A model generated the notes under the pieces. That model was given only the letters and a program-made list of their open reading frames with translations. It was not told the DNA's origin and did no database searches. This document shows, one piece after another, positions 1 through 9,343 of a DNA stretch of 55,176 nucleotides. This stretch comes from Turicibacter sp. (lineage in GTDB: Bacteria > Bacillota_I > Bacilli_A > MOL361 > Turicibacteraceae). Position 1 is the stretch's first letter. Each line of letters begins with the position of its first letter. The DNA lies in NCBI GenBank assembly GCA_009787345.1, contig WRGF01000218.1:1-55176 (forward strand). Reading direction: 5' to 3'. The translations under genes were made by a program, and so were the position numbers.

Positions 1-263
1 TTATCATTTTAGCACGGGAATTTATGGTGACAGGCCTTCGGACCCTGGCTGCAGCCAAAGGTGTCATTATGGCAGCTGGCTGGACAGGCAAGCTTAAGAC
101 TGTGGTGCAATTTGCCATGATAGCCGTCTTGCTGCTAAACAACTGGCCGTTCTCATTATGGGGCATCCCAGTGGATGCGCTGCTCATTTGGCTGGCTGTA
201 TTATTGACGGTAGCATCGGGAGCCGAATATTTATTGAAAAATTTGGCGGTTTTAAAAGATTAA
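1..263 (+). CDS. pgsA: CDP-diacylglycerol-glycerol-3-phosphate 3-phosphatidyltransferase, C-terminal part
   Basis: Only the 3' end of the gene lies in the window; the reading frame is already open at base 3 and ends with TAA at 261-263. PgsA is an integral membrane enzyme that joins CDP-diacylglycerol and glycerol-3-phosphate, the committed step to phosphatidylglycerol. The visible part has an AREF-x-V-TGLR stretch typical of the family just after the catalytic region, followed by two hydrophobic helices. Its position just upstream of recA fits the Bacilli order, where pgsA usually precedes cinA and recA; cinA is absent here. The ATG at 24 is an internal methionine, not the start. A strong terminator follows, so recA is transcribed separately. 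Confidence 0.85.
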   Translation, partial: IILAREFMVTGLRTLAAAKGVIMAAGWTGKLKTVVQFAMIAVLLLNNWPFSLWGIPVDALLIWLAVLLTVASGAEYLLKNLAVLKD

Positions 264-266
264 GGC

Positions 267-297
267 AAAAGGGCGAATACCTATTCGCCCTTTTTTG
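267..297 (+). terminator. Rho-independent terminator after pgsA
   Basis: GGGCGAATA at 271-279 pairs with TATTCGCCC at 282-290 around a 2-nt centre and is followed by six T. It separates pgsA from recA. Confidence 0.9.
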
Positions 298-422
298 CTT
301 GCTATTTTATGAAAAATGGTTTATTATTGATTAATAGGCAGGAAAAACACCCTTAATTGCACATATTAAGAGGGAGACTAAAATCCCGACTAAATATAAA
401 ACCTTGAAACGGAGGCAATGCC

Positions 423-1550
423 ATGAAGAAAAAAACCGAAAAATCAAACCCGGTCTCGAAAGTCGATGCTAAAGACCGGGAAAAGGCACTTGAAAATGCC
501 CTGAAAAAAATCGAAAAAGACTTTGGCCGCGGTGCAATCATGAAATTAGGCGAAAAGTCAGATACTAAAATCGAGGTTTCCCCGTCAGGATCCCTTGCCC
601 TCGACGCTGCCCTTGGCGTTGGCGGCTATCCACGCGGGCGTATTGTTGAAATTTACGGGCCAGAGAGTTCAGGTAAAACGACCTTTGCCCTTCATGCCAT
701 CGCAGAAGTCCAAAGGAATGGCGGGACGGCTGCATTTATTGATGCAGAGCATGCCCTTGACCCATCTTATGCAGCAAAACTTGGGGTGGATGTAGACGAG
801 CTGCTGATTGCCCAGCCGGATAATGGGGAGCAGGCCCTTGAAATTGCCGAAGCCTTGGTCCGAAGCGGGGCCATTGAGATGGTAGTCATCGATTCCGTCG
901 CTGCGCTAGTGCCGCGTGCGGAAATCGAAGGTGAGATGGGGGATTCCCACGTAGGGCTTCAGGCCCGTTTGATGTCCCAGGCCTTAAGAAAGCTTTCAAG
1001 CTTGATCAACAATACGAAAACCATTGCCATTTTCATCAACCAGCTGCGTGAAAAAGTCGGTGTGATGTTTGGTAACCCGGAAACGACGCCTGGTGGGCGT
1101 GCCCTTAAGTTTTATGCGACGATCCGCTTGGAAGTCCGTAAAGGGGAGCCGATCAAGCAGGGTACTGAAATGATTGGTTCTGTTGCTAAAGTCAAAATCG
1201 TTAAAAATAAAGTGGCCCCGCCATTCAAAACAGTCGAGGCTGATTTGATGTATGGCGAAGGGGTGTCCCGCCATGGTGAGGTCCTTGACCTGGCAGTTGA
1301 GTTTGAAATTGTAGAAAAAGGCGGTTCCTGGTATTCTTATAATGGGGAAAAAATGGGTCAGGGCCGTGAAAATGCAAAAATTTACTTGAAAGAAAACCCG
1401 GTGATTACCGATGAAATTGCTGAAAAAGTCAGGCAAAAACTTAATATCATCCCTGGTGAAACCGTCGTCAATGAGGAAGAAGAAGTCCCATCATTTGACG
1501 AAGATTTCAACACGGATACACTTCCACTAGATTTTTCGGAAGAAGCTTGA
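423..1550 (+). CDS. recA: Recombinase RecA
   Basis: RecA forms ATP-dependent filaments on single-stranded DNA, carries out strand exchange in homologous recombination and triggers LexA self-cleavage. The 375-residue protein has a Walker A motif GPESSGKTT at residues 79-87, a VVIDSVAAL Walker B segment, the [21 protein letters not shown] loop region, and an acidic C-terminal tail, all normal for the family. The ATG at 423 is preceded by GGAGG at a good distance. It stands alone between two terminators. No canonical Gram-positive SOS box (GAAC-N4-GTTC type) is visible in the 160 bases upstream, which is unusual for a recA gene in an organism that has lexA. Confidence 0.98.
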   Translation: MKKKTEKSNPVSKVDAKDREKALENALKKIEKDFGRGAIMKLGEKSDTKIEVSPSGSLALDAALGVGGYPRGRIVEIYGPESSGKTTFALHAIAEVQRNGGTAAFIDAEHALDPSYAAKLGVDVDELLIAQPDNGEQALEIAEALVRSGAIEMVVIDSVAALVPRAEIEGEMGDSHVGLQARLMSQALRKLSSLINNTKTIAIFINQLREKVGVMFGNPETTPGGRALKFYATIRLEVRKGEPIKQGTEMIGSVAKVKIVKNKVAPPFKTVEADLMYGEGVSRHGEVLDLAVEFEIVEKGGSWYSYNGEKMGQGRENAKIYLKENPVITDEIAEKVRQKLNIIPGETVVNEEEEVPSFDEDFNTDTLPLDFSEEA

Positions 1551-1552
1551 TC

Positions 1553-1588
1553 GGAGTTTGGCGCTATTTGGCGCCAAACTCTTTTTTC
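1553..1588 (+). terminator. Rho-independent terminator after recA
   Basis: GAGTTTGGCGC at 1554-1564 pairs perfectly with GCGCCAAACTC at 1571-1581, followed by six T. Confidence 0.92.
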
Positions 1589-1621
1589 TAGGTAAAATTT
1601 GTAAAGCTTGACATGGATGCC

Positions 1622-1650
1622 TTGACATGTTAGTCCAATAATATTAAAAT
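1622..1650 (+). promoter_or_regulatory. Sigma-A promoter of rny
   Basis: TTGACA at 1622-1627 and TAAAAT at 1645-1650 are separated by 17 bases; a perfect -35 with a good -10, about 80 bases upstream of rny. Confidence 0.75.
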
Positions 1651-1732
1651 AGGAGTAGGGTGGTATACCATAGTATACGGCTTGAAAGGTGTTAGATAGT
1701 TAACGGATAGTTTCGATATGGAGGCGGATAAG

Positions 1733-3307
1733 ATGAATGATGGTTTAATTTACATTATCTTCTCCATTTTGCTAGTAGGGATAGGTTTTTTAGGTTATTT
1801 TATTGGACAACAAGCAAGGAAAAAAGTTTATGAAGCGGATTTAGAGAGGGCTGGCCAGTCAGCAGCCCACATTATTTCAAATGCTGAAAAACAAGCAGAG
1901 ACCAAGAAAAAAGAATCGCTTTTGGAAACGAAGGAAGAGCTTCAGAAAATGAAGGTTGAAGCCGAGCGCGACGCCAAGGAAAAAAAATCGGAATTGATCC
2001 GTTTTGAGGAACGCCTTGTCCAGCGGGAAGGTACCATCGATCGCCGAGTCCTAAATCTTGAAAAGCGTGAAATCGCCATTGAGAAAAAAGACGAGGCAAT
2101 TGCCAAGAAGCATGCGGATCTAAAAGTACTTGAAAGCAAAGTGGAAGAAACGCTGCAAATGCAGCAAGACAAATTAGTTGAAATCGCAGGCCTCAATCAA
2201 GATGGCGCACGGGAAATCATCTTCAAGCAAGTGGAAGAAGAAATGTCCCATGAAGTGGCTAAGTACGTCAAGGAAACTGATGAAAAAGCACGCCTAGAGG
2301 CTGACAAGAAGGCGAAGGAGTACATTATCCTGGCCTTGCAAAAATATTCTTCTGAACAAACGACAGATTACAGTGTCAGCGTCGTCAGCTTGCCAAGCGA
2401 TGAAATGAAAGGGCGCATCATCGGGCGCGAAGGGCGAAACATCAGGACGATTGAATCCTTGACAGGCGTTGACCTGATCATCGACGATACACCGGAAGCT
2501 GTCGTGCTTTCCTGTTTTGACCCCATCCGCCGGGAAATTGCACGCATTACCCTTGAGACGCTGGTCCAAGATGGAAGGATCCATCCAGCCCGTATTGAGG
2601 AAATCGTGGAAAAAACCCGTCGTGAAGTTGATTTCAGGATTCGCGAATACGGTGAAAATGCCGTATTTGAACTTGGAATTGGCAAAGTCCATCCAGATCT
2701 TATGAAGATTCTTGGGCGCCTTCATTACCGGACCAGTTATGGGCAAAATGTCCTCAAGCATTCCATGGAAGTGGCATTTCTCTCAGGGATATTGGCCGCG
2801 GAACTTGGTGAAGACGTCAAGCTTGCCAAACGTGCTGGGCTCCTTCATGACATTGGAAAAGCAGTCGATCATGAAATTGAAGGCAGCCATGTGGAAATCG
2901 GTGTTGATTTGGCCAATAAGTACAGGGAACACCCGATTGTCATCGATGCTATTGCCTCACACCACGGGGATTCAGAGGCCCAAAGCCTTATTGCAGTCAT
3001 CGTGGCGGCAGCTGATACTTTATCGGCGGCAAGGCCTGGGGCACGCAGCGAATCCTTAGAAAATTACGTGAAGCGCTTAGAGCAACTTGAAGGCATTGCT
3101 ACCCGGTTCGAAGGCGTAGACAAGGCATTTGCCATCCAGGCAGGGCGTGAGGTCCGTGTGGCTGTTTTGCCGGATAAATTGGACGATGCCGGGGCATATC
3201 AAGTGGCGCGGGACATCCGCCAGACCATTGAAAATGAGCTTGAATACCCAGGAAACATCAAAATTACGGTTATCCGTGAAACACGGGCAATTGAAACAGC
3301 TAGATAA
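1733..3307 (+). CDS. rny: Ribonuclease Y
   Basis: RNase Y is a membrane-anchored endoribonuclease that starts the decay of many mRNAs in Firmicutes. The 524-residue product has an N-terminal transmembrane helix (about residues 4-24), a long charged coiled coil (about 30-200), a KH RNA-binding domain with [15 protein letters not shown], and an HD domain with the metal-binding HDIGK signature. I chose ATG 1733 over the in-frame ATG 1718 because GGAGG at 1720-1724 sits properly upstream of 1733 and nothing resembles a ribosome site before 1718. The recA-rny-spoVS order is typical of Bacillales. RicA, encoded two genes downstream, is known in B. subtilis to form a complex that modulates RNase Y. 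Confidence 0.96.
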   Translation: MNDGLIYIIFSILLVGIGFLGYFIGQQARKKVYEADLERAGQSAAHIISNAEKQAETKKKESLLETKEELQKMKVEAERDAKEKKSELIRFEERLVQREGTIDRRVLNLEKREIAIEKKDEAIAKKHADLKVLESKVEETLQMQQDKLVEIAGLNQDGAREIIFKQVEEEMSHEVAKYVKETDEKARLEADKKAKEYIILALQKYSSEQTTDYSVSVVSLPSDEMKGRIIGREGRNIRTIESLTGVDLIIDDTPEAVVLSCFDPIRREIARITLETLVQDGRIHPARIEEIVEKTRREVDFRIREYGENAVFELGIGKVHPDLMKILGRLHYRTSYGQNVLKHSMEVAFLSGILAAELGEDVKLAKRAGLLHDIGKAVDHEIEGSHVEIGVDLANKYREHPIVIDAIASHHGDSEAQSLIAVIVAAADTLSAARPGARSESLENYVKRLEQLEGIATRFEGVDKAFAIQAGREVRVAVLPDKLDDAGAYQVARDIRQTIENELEYPGNIKITVIRETRAIETAR

Positions 3308-3414
3308 TCATGAGGAGCGGGGACCAACCCTGTTCCTTTCTTTTAAAAATTAGGCATTTATCCCTCTTGCCAAGCATAAGATGAATATGTAACTACAATA
3401 AGAGGGGGACAATT

Positions 3415-3678
3415 ATGGAAGTATTAAAAGTATCATCTAAATCCAATCCTAACTCGGTAGCGGGTGCTTTGGCCAATGCTTTTCGTGAACGTGGCCTAGT
3501 GGAAATCCAGGCAATCGGGGCAGGGGCACTAAATCAAGCAGTAAAAGCAATTGCGATCGCAAGAGGATACGTAGCACCGACAGGGAAAGACCTCATCTGT
3601 ATCCCGGCTTTTACAGATATTTTAATTGATGGTGAAGAGCGCACGGCAATTAAGCTCATCGTTGAGTCCAGACAATAG
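3415..3678 (+). CDS. spoVS: Stage V sporulation protein S
   Basis: SpoVS is a small Alba-like protein that affects spore coat assembly and late sporulation in Bacillus; its biochemical role is not settled. The 87-residue product is very close to B. subtilis SpoVS along its whole length, including SNPNSVAGALA, the glycine-rich IQAIGAGALNQAVKAIAIARG segment and DGEERTAIKLIVE at the C-terminus. ATG 3415 follows GAGGGGG. SpoVS-like proteins also occur in some non-sporulating bacteria, so this gene alone does not prove sporulation; together with cotE and yqfC/yqfD it is convincing. Confidence 0.96.
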   Translation: MEVLKVSSKSNPNSVAGALANAFRERGLVEIQAIGAGALNQAVKAIAIARGYVAPTGKDLICIPAFTDILIDGEERTAIKLIVESRQ

Positions 3679-3705
3679 GAATTGTATAGGGTCTGTTGCA
3701 AGGCA

Positions 3706-3748
3706 TATCAAAACGGGATTGGCGCGAAAGCGTCAGTCCCGTTTTGAT
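3706..3748 (+). terminator. Terminator-like inverted repeat after spoVS
   Basis: TCAAAACGGGA at 3708-3718 pairs with TCCCGTTTTGA at 3737-3747, and the interior can pair further (GGCGC/GCGTC-like around GAAA). There is no T tract afterwards beyond the arm itself, so termination strength is uncertain. Confidence 0.6.
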
Positions 3749-3890
3749 GTATTGTGAAACATCAAGGCCCGAACCCGTTATATTTAATGGTCTGAAAAGT
3801 AAAGCCTTGAAATGGATTTGCATATTAAGTATAATGGATAAAGGAACCTTTCGGTAATTGGTAAGGATTGAAGCATAAGGAGGCGTTTTT

Positions 3891-5396
3891 TTGAACGAAC
3901 AACAAAGGGAGTTATCCAAGCAAACAGTTCCAAGGACAGGGGTCAAGAAAGATTTTTCCCGCTATTTCCAGCGCCCTAGCATAAATGATGCAAGAAAACG
4001 CGGCCGTGAAGACGTGCAGGTTCACCGGGATTTTGCCATCGGGTCGAGCATGAAAAATATCGGCCGCGGCAAAACGTACTGGATCCAAACTTATGGCTGC
4101 CAGATGAATGAACACGATTCGGAGGCTATGCAAGGGATTGCGGAAGAACTGGGCTATGCAAAGGCCGGATCTATGCAAAAGGCTGACCTGATTTTGTTAA
4201 ATACATGCGCAATCCGGGAAAATGCTGAAAACAAGGTATTTGGGGAACTGGGCCGGTTGCGAAAATTAAAGCTCAATAACCCGGATATGCTCATCGGAGT
4301 CTGTGGCTGCATGTCCCAAGAAGAAAAAGTGGTGAACAGGTTGATGGAACGGTTCCAATATGTGGACCTGATTTTTGGAACCCATAACATCCACCGCTTG
4401 CCAGAATACCTTTTCAATGCCCTGATGGGTAAAGAACGGGTCGTTGAAGTATGGTCAGCTGAAGGGGATATCATCGAGAACATGCCCCGCCGCCGGGAAG
4501 GGAGCATCAAAGGATGGGTCAACATCATGTATGGCTGTGACGAGTTTTGCACCTTCTGCATTGTCCCCTATACCCGCGGGAAGGAGCGCAGCCGGATGCC
4601 AGAGGACATAATTGCTGAAATCAGGCATTTACAAGAAATCGGCTATCAGGAAGTGACCCTTTTGGGACAAAATGTCAATGCCTATGGCAAAGACTTCAAA
4701 GACCGGGACTATACTTTTGGCGATTTATTGTCCGATCTTAACAAAGAAGATATTCCCCGCATCCGGTTCACAACCTCCCATCCAAGGGACTTTGATGATA
4801 AGACCATTGCCGCCCTTTCAAAGCGTGGCAATCTCATGGAGTACATCCACCTTCCGGTTCAATCGGGAAATGATGAGGTTTTGAAGCAAATGAACCGCAA
4901 ATACACCCGGCAGTCTTACCTGCAATTAGTGAAGGACATCAAAGCAGCCATTCCAGGGGTATCTTTGACTACTGATATCATCGTTGGCTTTCCAGGAGAA
5001 ACGGAAGAGCAATTCCAAGACACACTGAGCCTCGTTGAAGAAGTCGGCTATGAGGGGGCATTTACCTTCATTTATTCCCCAAGGGAAGGGACTCCGGCTG
5101 CCAAGATGAAAGACGATGTAACGGAAGCGGAGAAAAAAGACCGCCTTCAGCGCTTGAATGCAGTGGTAAACAAGGGTTATAAACGTGGCAGCGAGCGTTT
5201 CTTGGGTGAAGTCGTCGAGGTGTTGGTGGAAGGCCCATCTAAAAACAATGACCAGGTGCTTGCCGGTTATACAAGGCATCAGAAATTGGTGAACTTCCCA
5301 GGCGACAGCTCTTATGCCGGAAAAATTGCCAAAGTCCGCATCACCGAGGCTAAAACCTGGCACTTGCTTGGGGAGTTGGTGGATGAACATGCTTGA
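3891..5396 (+). CDS. miaB: tRNA-2-methylthio-N6-dimethylallyladenosine synthase MiaB
   Basis: MiaB is a radical-SAM methylthiotransferase that converts i6A37 to ms2i6A37 in tRNAs reading UNN codons, acting after MiaA, which is also encoded in this window. The 501-residue protein has an N-terminal UPF0004 domain with three cysteines for the auxiliary cluster (first in [12 protein letters not shown]), a radical-SAM CxxxCxxC at C216/C220/C223, and a C-terminal TRAM domain. The start is TTG at 3891, preceded by AAGGAGG at 3878-3884; no ATG fits. The first 60 or so residues are a basic extension also seen in Bacillus MiaB. It overlaps ricA by 14 bases. Confidence 0.97.
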   Translation: MNEQQRELSKQTVPRTGVKKDFSRYFQRPSINDARKRGREDVQVHRDFAIGSSMKNIGRGKTYWIQTYGCQMNEHDSEAMQGIAEELGYAKAGSMQKADLILLNTCAIRENAENKVFGELGRLRKLKLNNPDMLIGVCGCMSQEEKVVNRLMERFQYVDLIFGTHNIHRLPEYLFNALMGKERVVEVWSAEGDIIENMPRRREGSIKGWVNIMYGCDEFCTFCIVPYTRGKERSRMPEDIIAEIRHLQEIGYQEVTLLGQNVNAYGKDFKDRDYTFGDLLSDLNKEDIPRIRFTTSHPRDFDDKTIAALSKRGNLMEYIHLPVQSGNDEVLKQMNRKYTRQSYLQLVKDIKAAIPGVSLTTDIIVGFPGETEEQFQDTLSLVEEVGYEGAFTFIYSPREGTPAAKMKDDVTEAEKKDRLQRLNAVVNKGYKRGSERFLGEVVEVLVEGPSKNNDQVLAGYTRHQKLVNFPGDSSYAGKIAKVRITEAKTWHLLGELVDEHA

Positions 5397-5742
5397 TACG
5401 ATACAGTTGCCATCCGTCTTGGCGCTTAAAGAGCGGCTTCAGTCCGACCCGGTTTTCAGGCGCTACCGCAAAGCTGGGGAAAAAGTCCATCAAAACCAGG
5501 AACTCCTAACCTTGTATGGCCGCTATACCACCCTTCAAAAAGAAGTCGTCAATTTAAGCCATTATAAGCTTGCCGAAGCTACCCGCCAAAAGGAAGAGGA
5601 GCTTAAAGCCATAGAAGAAGCCCTTTTTGACAACCCGCTTTTCGCCGAATACATGCAGCTTCAGGTGGAACTGGAGGAGCTTTTGCAGACCATGGCTTTT
5701 TTAGTGGAATCTAAAGTGAATTCTTTTTTGGATGAATGCTGA
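5383..5742 (+). CDS. ricA: RicA (YmcA), YlbF-family regulator
   Basis: RicA (YmcA) belongs to the YlbF/YmcA family. In B. subtilis it works with YlbF (RicF) and YaaT (RicT) in a complex that affects RNase Y-dependent mRNA maturation, biofilm formation, competence and sporulation. This 119-residue protein is almost wholly helical, with the family's heptad-rich segment around residues 40-100 and a cysteine as the last residue. The family assignment rests on sequence character and on position: miaB-ymcA-cotE is a conserved Bacillus order. ATG 5383 overlaps the end of miaB and follows GGGAG at 5371-5375, which suggests coupled translation. Confidence 0.85.
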   Translation: MNMLDTIQLPSVLALKERLQSDPVFRRYRKAGEKVHQNQELLTLYGRYTTLQKEVVNLSHYKLAEATRQKEEELKAIEEALFDNPLFAEYMQLQVELEELLQTMAFLVESKVNSFLDEC

Positions 5743-5772
5743 TTTTGTTTTTTACTTCTTATAAATGGGCTT

Positions 5773-5833
5773 GAAGGAGCACTTTCAAAGAACGCCGGAA
5801 ACGGTGAAATCTTTGGGGGGTGCTTCTTTTTTT
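5773..5833 (+). terminator. Probable terminator after ricA
   Basis: GAAG (5773-5776) and CAAAGA pair with TCTTTG and CTTC in an imperfect hairpin with an inner CGCC/GGTG stem; it is followed by a run of T ending near 5833. Confidence 0.5.
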
Positions 5834-6038
5834 GCGTGGCGCCTCATATATTGGAATGTGGGAAAAAAGTTGCCATAACCAAACCCTTGGGCGGGATTAA
5901 GTTAATTTTTATCGAAAAATTGGCATTAAAACCAATGGTTTTTGAATATAGTTTAGTAAGGTAGCAGTGCAGGCCACAAAAAAAGCTTTGGCGCCTTAAT
6001 GGGCGGCGTCCTGCGCTTTTTATCAGGGAGGTTTTAGC

Positions 6039-6584
6039 ATGAACGATATTCGGGAAATTGTAACAAAGGCCATTATCGGCAAAGGTAAAAAGCGCTTTGC
6101 CATTACCTCACCTATCGGTGGCCTGGAACATCCAGTTGACAGCATCCTGGGCTGTTGGATCATCAACCACAAATTTGGTGCCAGGAAAGGGCACAACACT
6201 GTTGAAATCAAGGGTTCTTACGACATCAACGTTTGGTTTGCCTTTGATGACAACACAAAGACCGAGGTAGCCCGGCAGACGATCGACTATAACGAGGTCG
6301 TCAATGTCCACCGCCTCATCCGGGATTGCCTTTACGAAGGGGATGAGGTCATCGCCCGCCCCATCCAACAGCCGACCTGCATGGATGCCCGCATCGAAGG
6401 CAATGAAATTTTGGTTGAAGTGGAATTTGAAATCGTCGTTGAAGTCATCGGGGAAACGAAGATGCGTGTTGCTATCTTAGGCCCTGTTGAAAGTGATTTT
6501 GAAGACGATGATGACGATGTCTTGGCTGAGATCGACCAACAAATCAACACTAAATTCCTAAGTGAAGGCCCTTTTGGGGGATAA
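6039..6584 (+). CDS. cotE: Outer spore coat morphogenetic protein CotE
   Basis: CotE is made in the mother cell and directs assembly of the outer coat around the forespore. The product is 181 residues, the same length as I recall for B. subtilis CotE, and shares the landmarks REIVTKAIIGKGKK, ILGCWIINHKFGA, YDINVWFAFDDNTKTEV and VIARPIQQPTCM, followed by the usual acidic aspartate-rich tail. ATG 6039 has GGGAGG upstream. It is monocistronic, between terminators. The 297-base upstream gap should hold mother-cell (sigma-E or sigma-K) promoters, but I could not pick one out with confidence. CotE is restricted to spore-forming Bacillales, so it is the strongest sporulation marker here. Confidence 0.95.
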   Translation: MNDIREIVTKAIIGKGKKRFAITSPIGGLEHPVDSILGCWIINHKFGARKGHNTVEIKGSYDINVWFAFDDNTKTEVARQTIDYNEVVNVHRLIRDCLYEGDEVIARPIQQPTCMDARIEGNEILVEVEFEIVVEVIGETKMRVAILGPVESDFEDDDDDVLAEIDQQINTKFLSEGPFGG

Positions 6585-6591
6585 GCCCAAC

Positions 6592-6619
6592 AAAGCCCGG
6601 CTGCTGCCGGGCTTTTTTT
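6592..6619 (+). terminator. Rho-independent terminator after cotE
   Basis: AAGCCCGGC at 6593-6601 pairs with GCCGGGCTT at 6606-6614 around TGCT, followed by a T run to 6619. Confidence 0.92.
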
Positions 6620-6641
6620 ATGTGTCGTAATTGGTGGAATC

Positions 6642-6671
6642 TGGACTAGGTTTCGCCAAACATGTTATAAT
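6642..6671 (+). promoter_or_regulatory. Sigma-A promoter of mutSL-miaA
   Basis: TGGACT at 6642-6647, an 18-base spacer and a consensus TATAAT at 6666-6671, about 48 bases upstream of mutS. Confidence 0.65.
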
Positions 6672-6718
6672 AGAGTAAATATGGGCAGGTTTTACTGCCA
6701 GACGCATAGGAGCCAAAA

Positions 6719-9343
6719 ATGAGAGACAAAACCGTTTATACACCCATGATGCAGCAATACCTCACCATTAAAGAAAATTACATGGACGCGTTTGTCTTTT
6801 TCAGGATGGGGGATTTTTATGAGTTGTTTTTTGAAGATGCGCAGCTTGCGTCCAAAGAACTGGAGATTGCCCTTACTGGCCGTGGGGCGGGTACAGAAGA
6901 AAGGGTCCCCATGTGCGGCGTCCCCCATCACGCAGCTGAAGGCTACCTTAACCGGTTGGTTGATAAAGGCTATAAAGTAGCGGTTTGCGAACAAGTGGAA
7001 GATGTGTCCGAAGCAAAGGGGGTCGTCCGCCGTGAAGTGGTCCGGCTTTTGACGCCGGGCACCATTATGAGCCAGTCTGCCCTCAGTGAAAAAACCAATA
7101 ACTTTATCGTTGCCCTTGCCAAAGGAAAAAACAACTATTCCATAGCTTATTCTGACCTGTCCACCGGTGAGAATTTTTCCATGGAAACCAGCGAGGGGGA
7201 GTTGATTGGCGAACTCATCAACCTAGAAGCCCGCGAAATCGTTATCGGACCGGAAATTGAAACTGCCAAATTGGAACATTTGAAAGCATTGGCCGGACTG
7301 ACCATCAGCCATGAACCTGATTGCCGGGTAGCCCCTTTATTTGAATATCTGGCCAAGGGATTGGAGGATGCCTCTGCCTTCGGGCGGCTCACCAACTACT
7401 TGCAAAAAACCCAAAAAAACAGCCTGGAACATTTGCAGCCTGTAAAAACCACCCGAAACCAGGACTTTTTGCGCATTGATTACAATTCCCGCCGCAACCT
7501 GGAACTGACGGAGACCATCCGCTCCAAATCCCGCCAGGGTTCATTGCTTTGGCTGTTGGACAAGTCGAAAACAGCCATGGGAAGCCGCCTCTTAAAATCA
7601 TGGATCGAACGGCCATCCATCCAAAAACAAGAGCTTGAAGAGCGCTATGGCGTGGTATCGGCATTTATGGCGGATTTTATGGTGAAAGAGGAGCTTAAAA
7701 GGCTGCTGGACGGGGTGTATGACCTGGAACGCCTGGTAGGGCGGGTGGCTTACGGGAATGCCAATGCACGGGATCTCTCCCAGCTTCAGGGCTCTTTGGC
7801 GAGGGTGCCGGAGTTTAAGGCCCTCATCCAAAGGCTCCCCTTGCAAGCCGCTTCCCAGCAAGCACAAAACATTAGCGACTGCAAGGAGCTTGAGTATAAA
7901 CTCAGGAGCGCATTGGCCGAAAATCCCCCGGTGGGCATCAAAGAAGGGGGCATGATCAAGGTAGGGTACGATGAAAAATTGGACGAGCTCCACTACATCA
8001 TCGACCATGGCAGGGAATGGCTCCTGGAACTTGAGGCAAAAGAACGTGTAAAGACTGGCATCAAGAACCTGAAAATCAAGTTTAACAAGGTTTTTGGCTA
8101 TTATATTGAAATCAGCAAAGGCAATTTAAGGGCGCTCCCCGAGGACTGTGGGTATGTGAGGAAGCAGACTCTGGTCAACGCCGAACGCTTCATTACACCA
8201 GAGCTAAAAGAAAAAGAGGAGCTTATCCTTGGGGCTGAGGAGAAGTCCATCCAATTGGAATATGAACTGTTCTTGGAACTTCGTGAAGCCGTGAAAAGTG
8301 AAATCCCCGCCATCCAGCACTTGGCAAAAGTGATTGCTTTTTTTGACGTCCTGCAATCCTTTGCTACATTAAGCGAGGAAAATCGTTATAAGCGGCCGCA
8401 ACTGAACGATGGGCATGTGATTGAAATTGAAAACGGGCGCCATCCTGTCGTTGAAAAAGTGCTGCAAGATACCCGTTATGTGGAAAACGATGTGGTGATG
8501 CCGGCTGATTTGGATATCCTTTTGATTACAGGCCCCAATATGTCAGGGAAGTCCACCTATATGCGCCAGTTGGCACTGACAGCGGTCATGGCCCAAATCG
8601 GTTGCTTTGTACCGGCGTCCGAGGCAACACTGCCGGTTTTTGACCAGATTTTTACCCGCATCGGGGCAGCTGACGACTTGGTTTCCGGCCATTCGACCTT
8701 CATGGTTGAAATGATGGAAACCAACCATGCGCTTCAGCACGCCACAAAAAATAGCTTGATCTTGCTTGATGAAATTGGCCGGGGGACCGCTACCTTTGAT
8801 GGGATGGCCCTGGCCCAAAGCATCATTGAGCATATTCATGACCACATCGGCGCCAAAACCCTGTTTTCCACCCATTACCATGAACTGACTGATTTGGAAA
8901 AATCTTGTCCCCGCCTGCAAAACCGCCACGTGACGGCAAAGGACCATGGTGGCCAGCTGATTTTCTTGCACAAGGTGATGGAAGGGCCTTCTGATAAAAG
9001 TTACGGGATCCATGTTGCCCAAATCGCCAAGCTGCCCCAACAACTTATACAGCGGGCTAAAAACCTCCTGGCAGGTTTTGAACAAAATAAACCGGCACCA
9101 GGGCAGCAACCAGTTGAAGCTGCCCCACAGGAACCCATAAGCATGGCGGGGCAACTGTCCTTATTTGCTGAAGTGCCAGCACCTAAAACCAAAGGGAAAG
9201 CGCCGCAGCCCCAGCCGCACCCATATGACGGAATCATCGACCAGCTTAATGACCTGGATCTTTACGAAATGACGCCTTTGCAGGCGATGAACGCCATGTA
9301 TGAGCTGAAAAAGCAGATCAAGAGAAAGGATGATGCCAGTTGA
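6719..9343 (+). CDS. mutS: DNA mismatch repair protein MutS
   Basis: MutS recognises base mismatches and small loops and recruits MutL. The 874-residue protein has the mismatch-contact motif in FFRMGDFYELFFEDA near residue 28-42, connector, lever and clamp domains, and an ABC-type ATPase with P-loop GPNMSGKST at 605-613, DEIGRGTATFDG (Walker B) and STHYHEL. The C-terminal tail contains a proline-rich stretch, then QLSLF(A), which resembles a beta-clamp binding motif. ATG 6719 follows AGGAG. The stop codon overlaps the TTG start of mutL (TTGA), so the two are translationally coupled. Confidence 0.98.
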   Translation: MRDKTVYTPMMQQYLTIKENYMDAFVFFRMGDFYELFFEDAQLASKELEIALTGRGAGTEERVPMCGVPHHAAEGYLNRLVDKGYKVAVCEQVEDVSEAKGVVRREVVRLLTPGTIMSQSALSEKTNNFIVALAKGKNNYSIAYSDLSTGENFSMETSEGELIGELINLEAREIVIGPEIETAKLEHLKALAGLTISHEPDCRVAPLFEYLAKGLEDASAFGRLTNYLQKTQKNSLEHLQPVKTTRNQDFLRIDYNSRRNLELTETIRSKSRQGSLLWLLDKSKTAMGSRLLKSWIERPSIQKQELEERYGVVSAFMADFMVKEELKRLLDGVYDLERLVGRVAYGNANARDLSQLQGSLARVPEFKALIQRLPLQAASQQAQNISDCKELEYKLRSALAENPPVGIKEGGMIKVGYDEKLDELHYIIDHGREWLLELEAKERVKTGIKNLKIKFNKVFGYYIEISKGNLRALPEDCGYVRKQTLVNAERFITPELKEKEELILGAEEKSIQLEYELFLELREAVKSEIPAIQHLAKVIAFFDVLQSFATLSEENRYKRPQLNDGHVIEIENGRHPVVEKVLQDTRYVENDVVMPADLDILLITGPNMSGKSTYMRQLALTAVMAQIGCFVPASEATLPVFDQIFTRIGAADDLVSGHSTFMVEMMETNHALQHATKNSLILLDEIGRGTATFDGMALAQSIIEHIHDHIGAKTLFSTHYHELTDLEKSCPRLQNRHVTAKDHGGQLIFLHKVMEGPSDKSYGIHVAQIAKLPQQLIQRAKNLLAGFEQNKPAPGQQPVEAAPQEPISMAGQLSLFAEVPAPKTKGKAPQPQPHPYDGIIDQLNDLDLYEMTPLQAMNAMYELKKQIKRKDDAS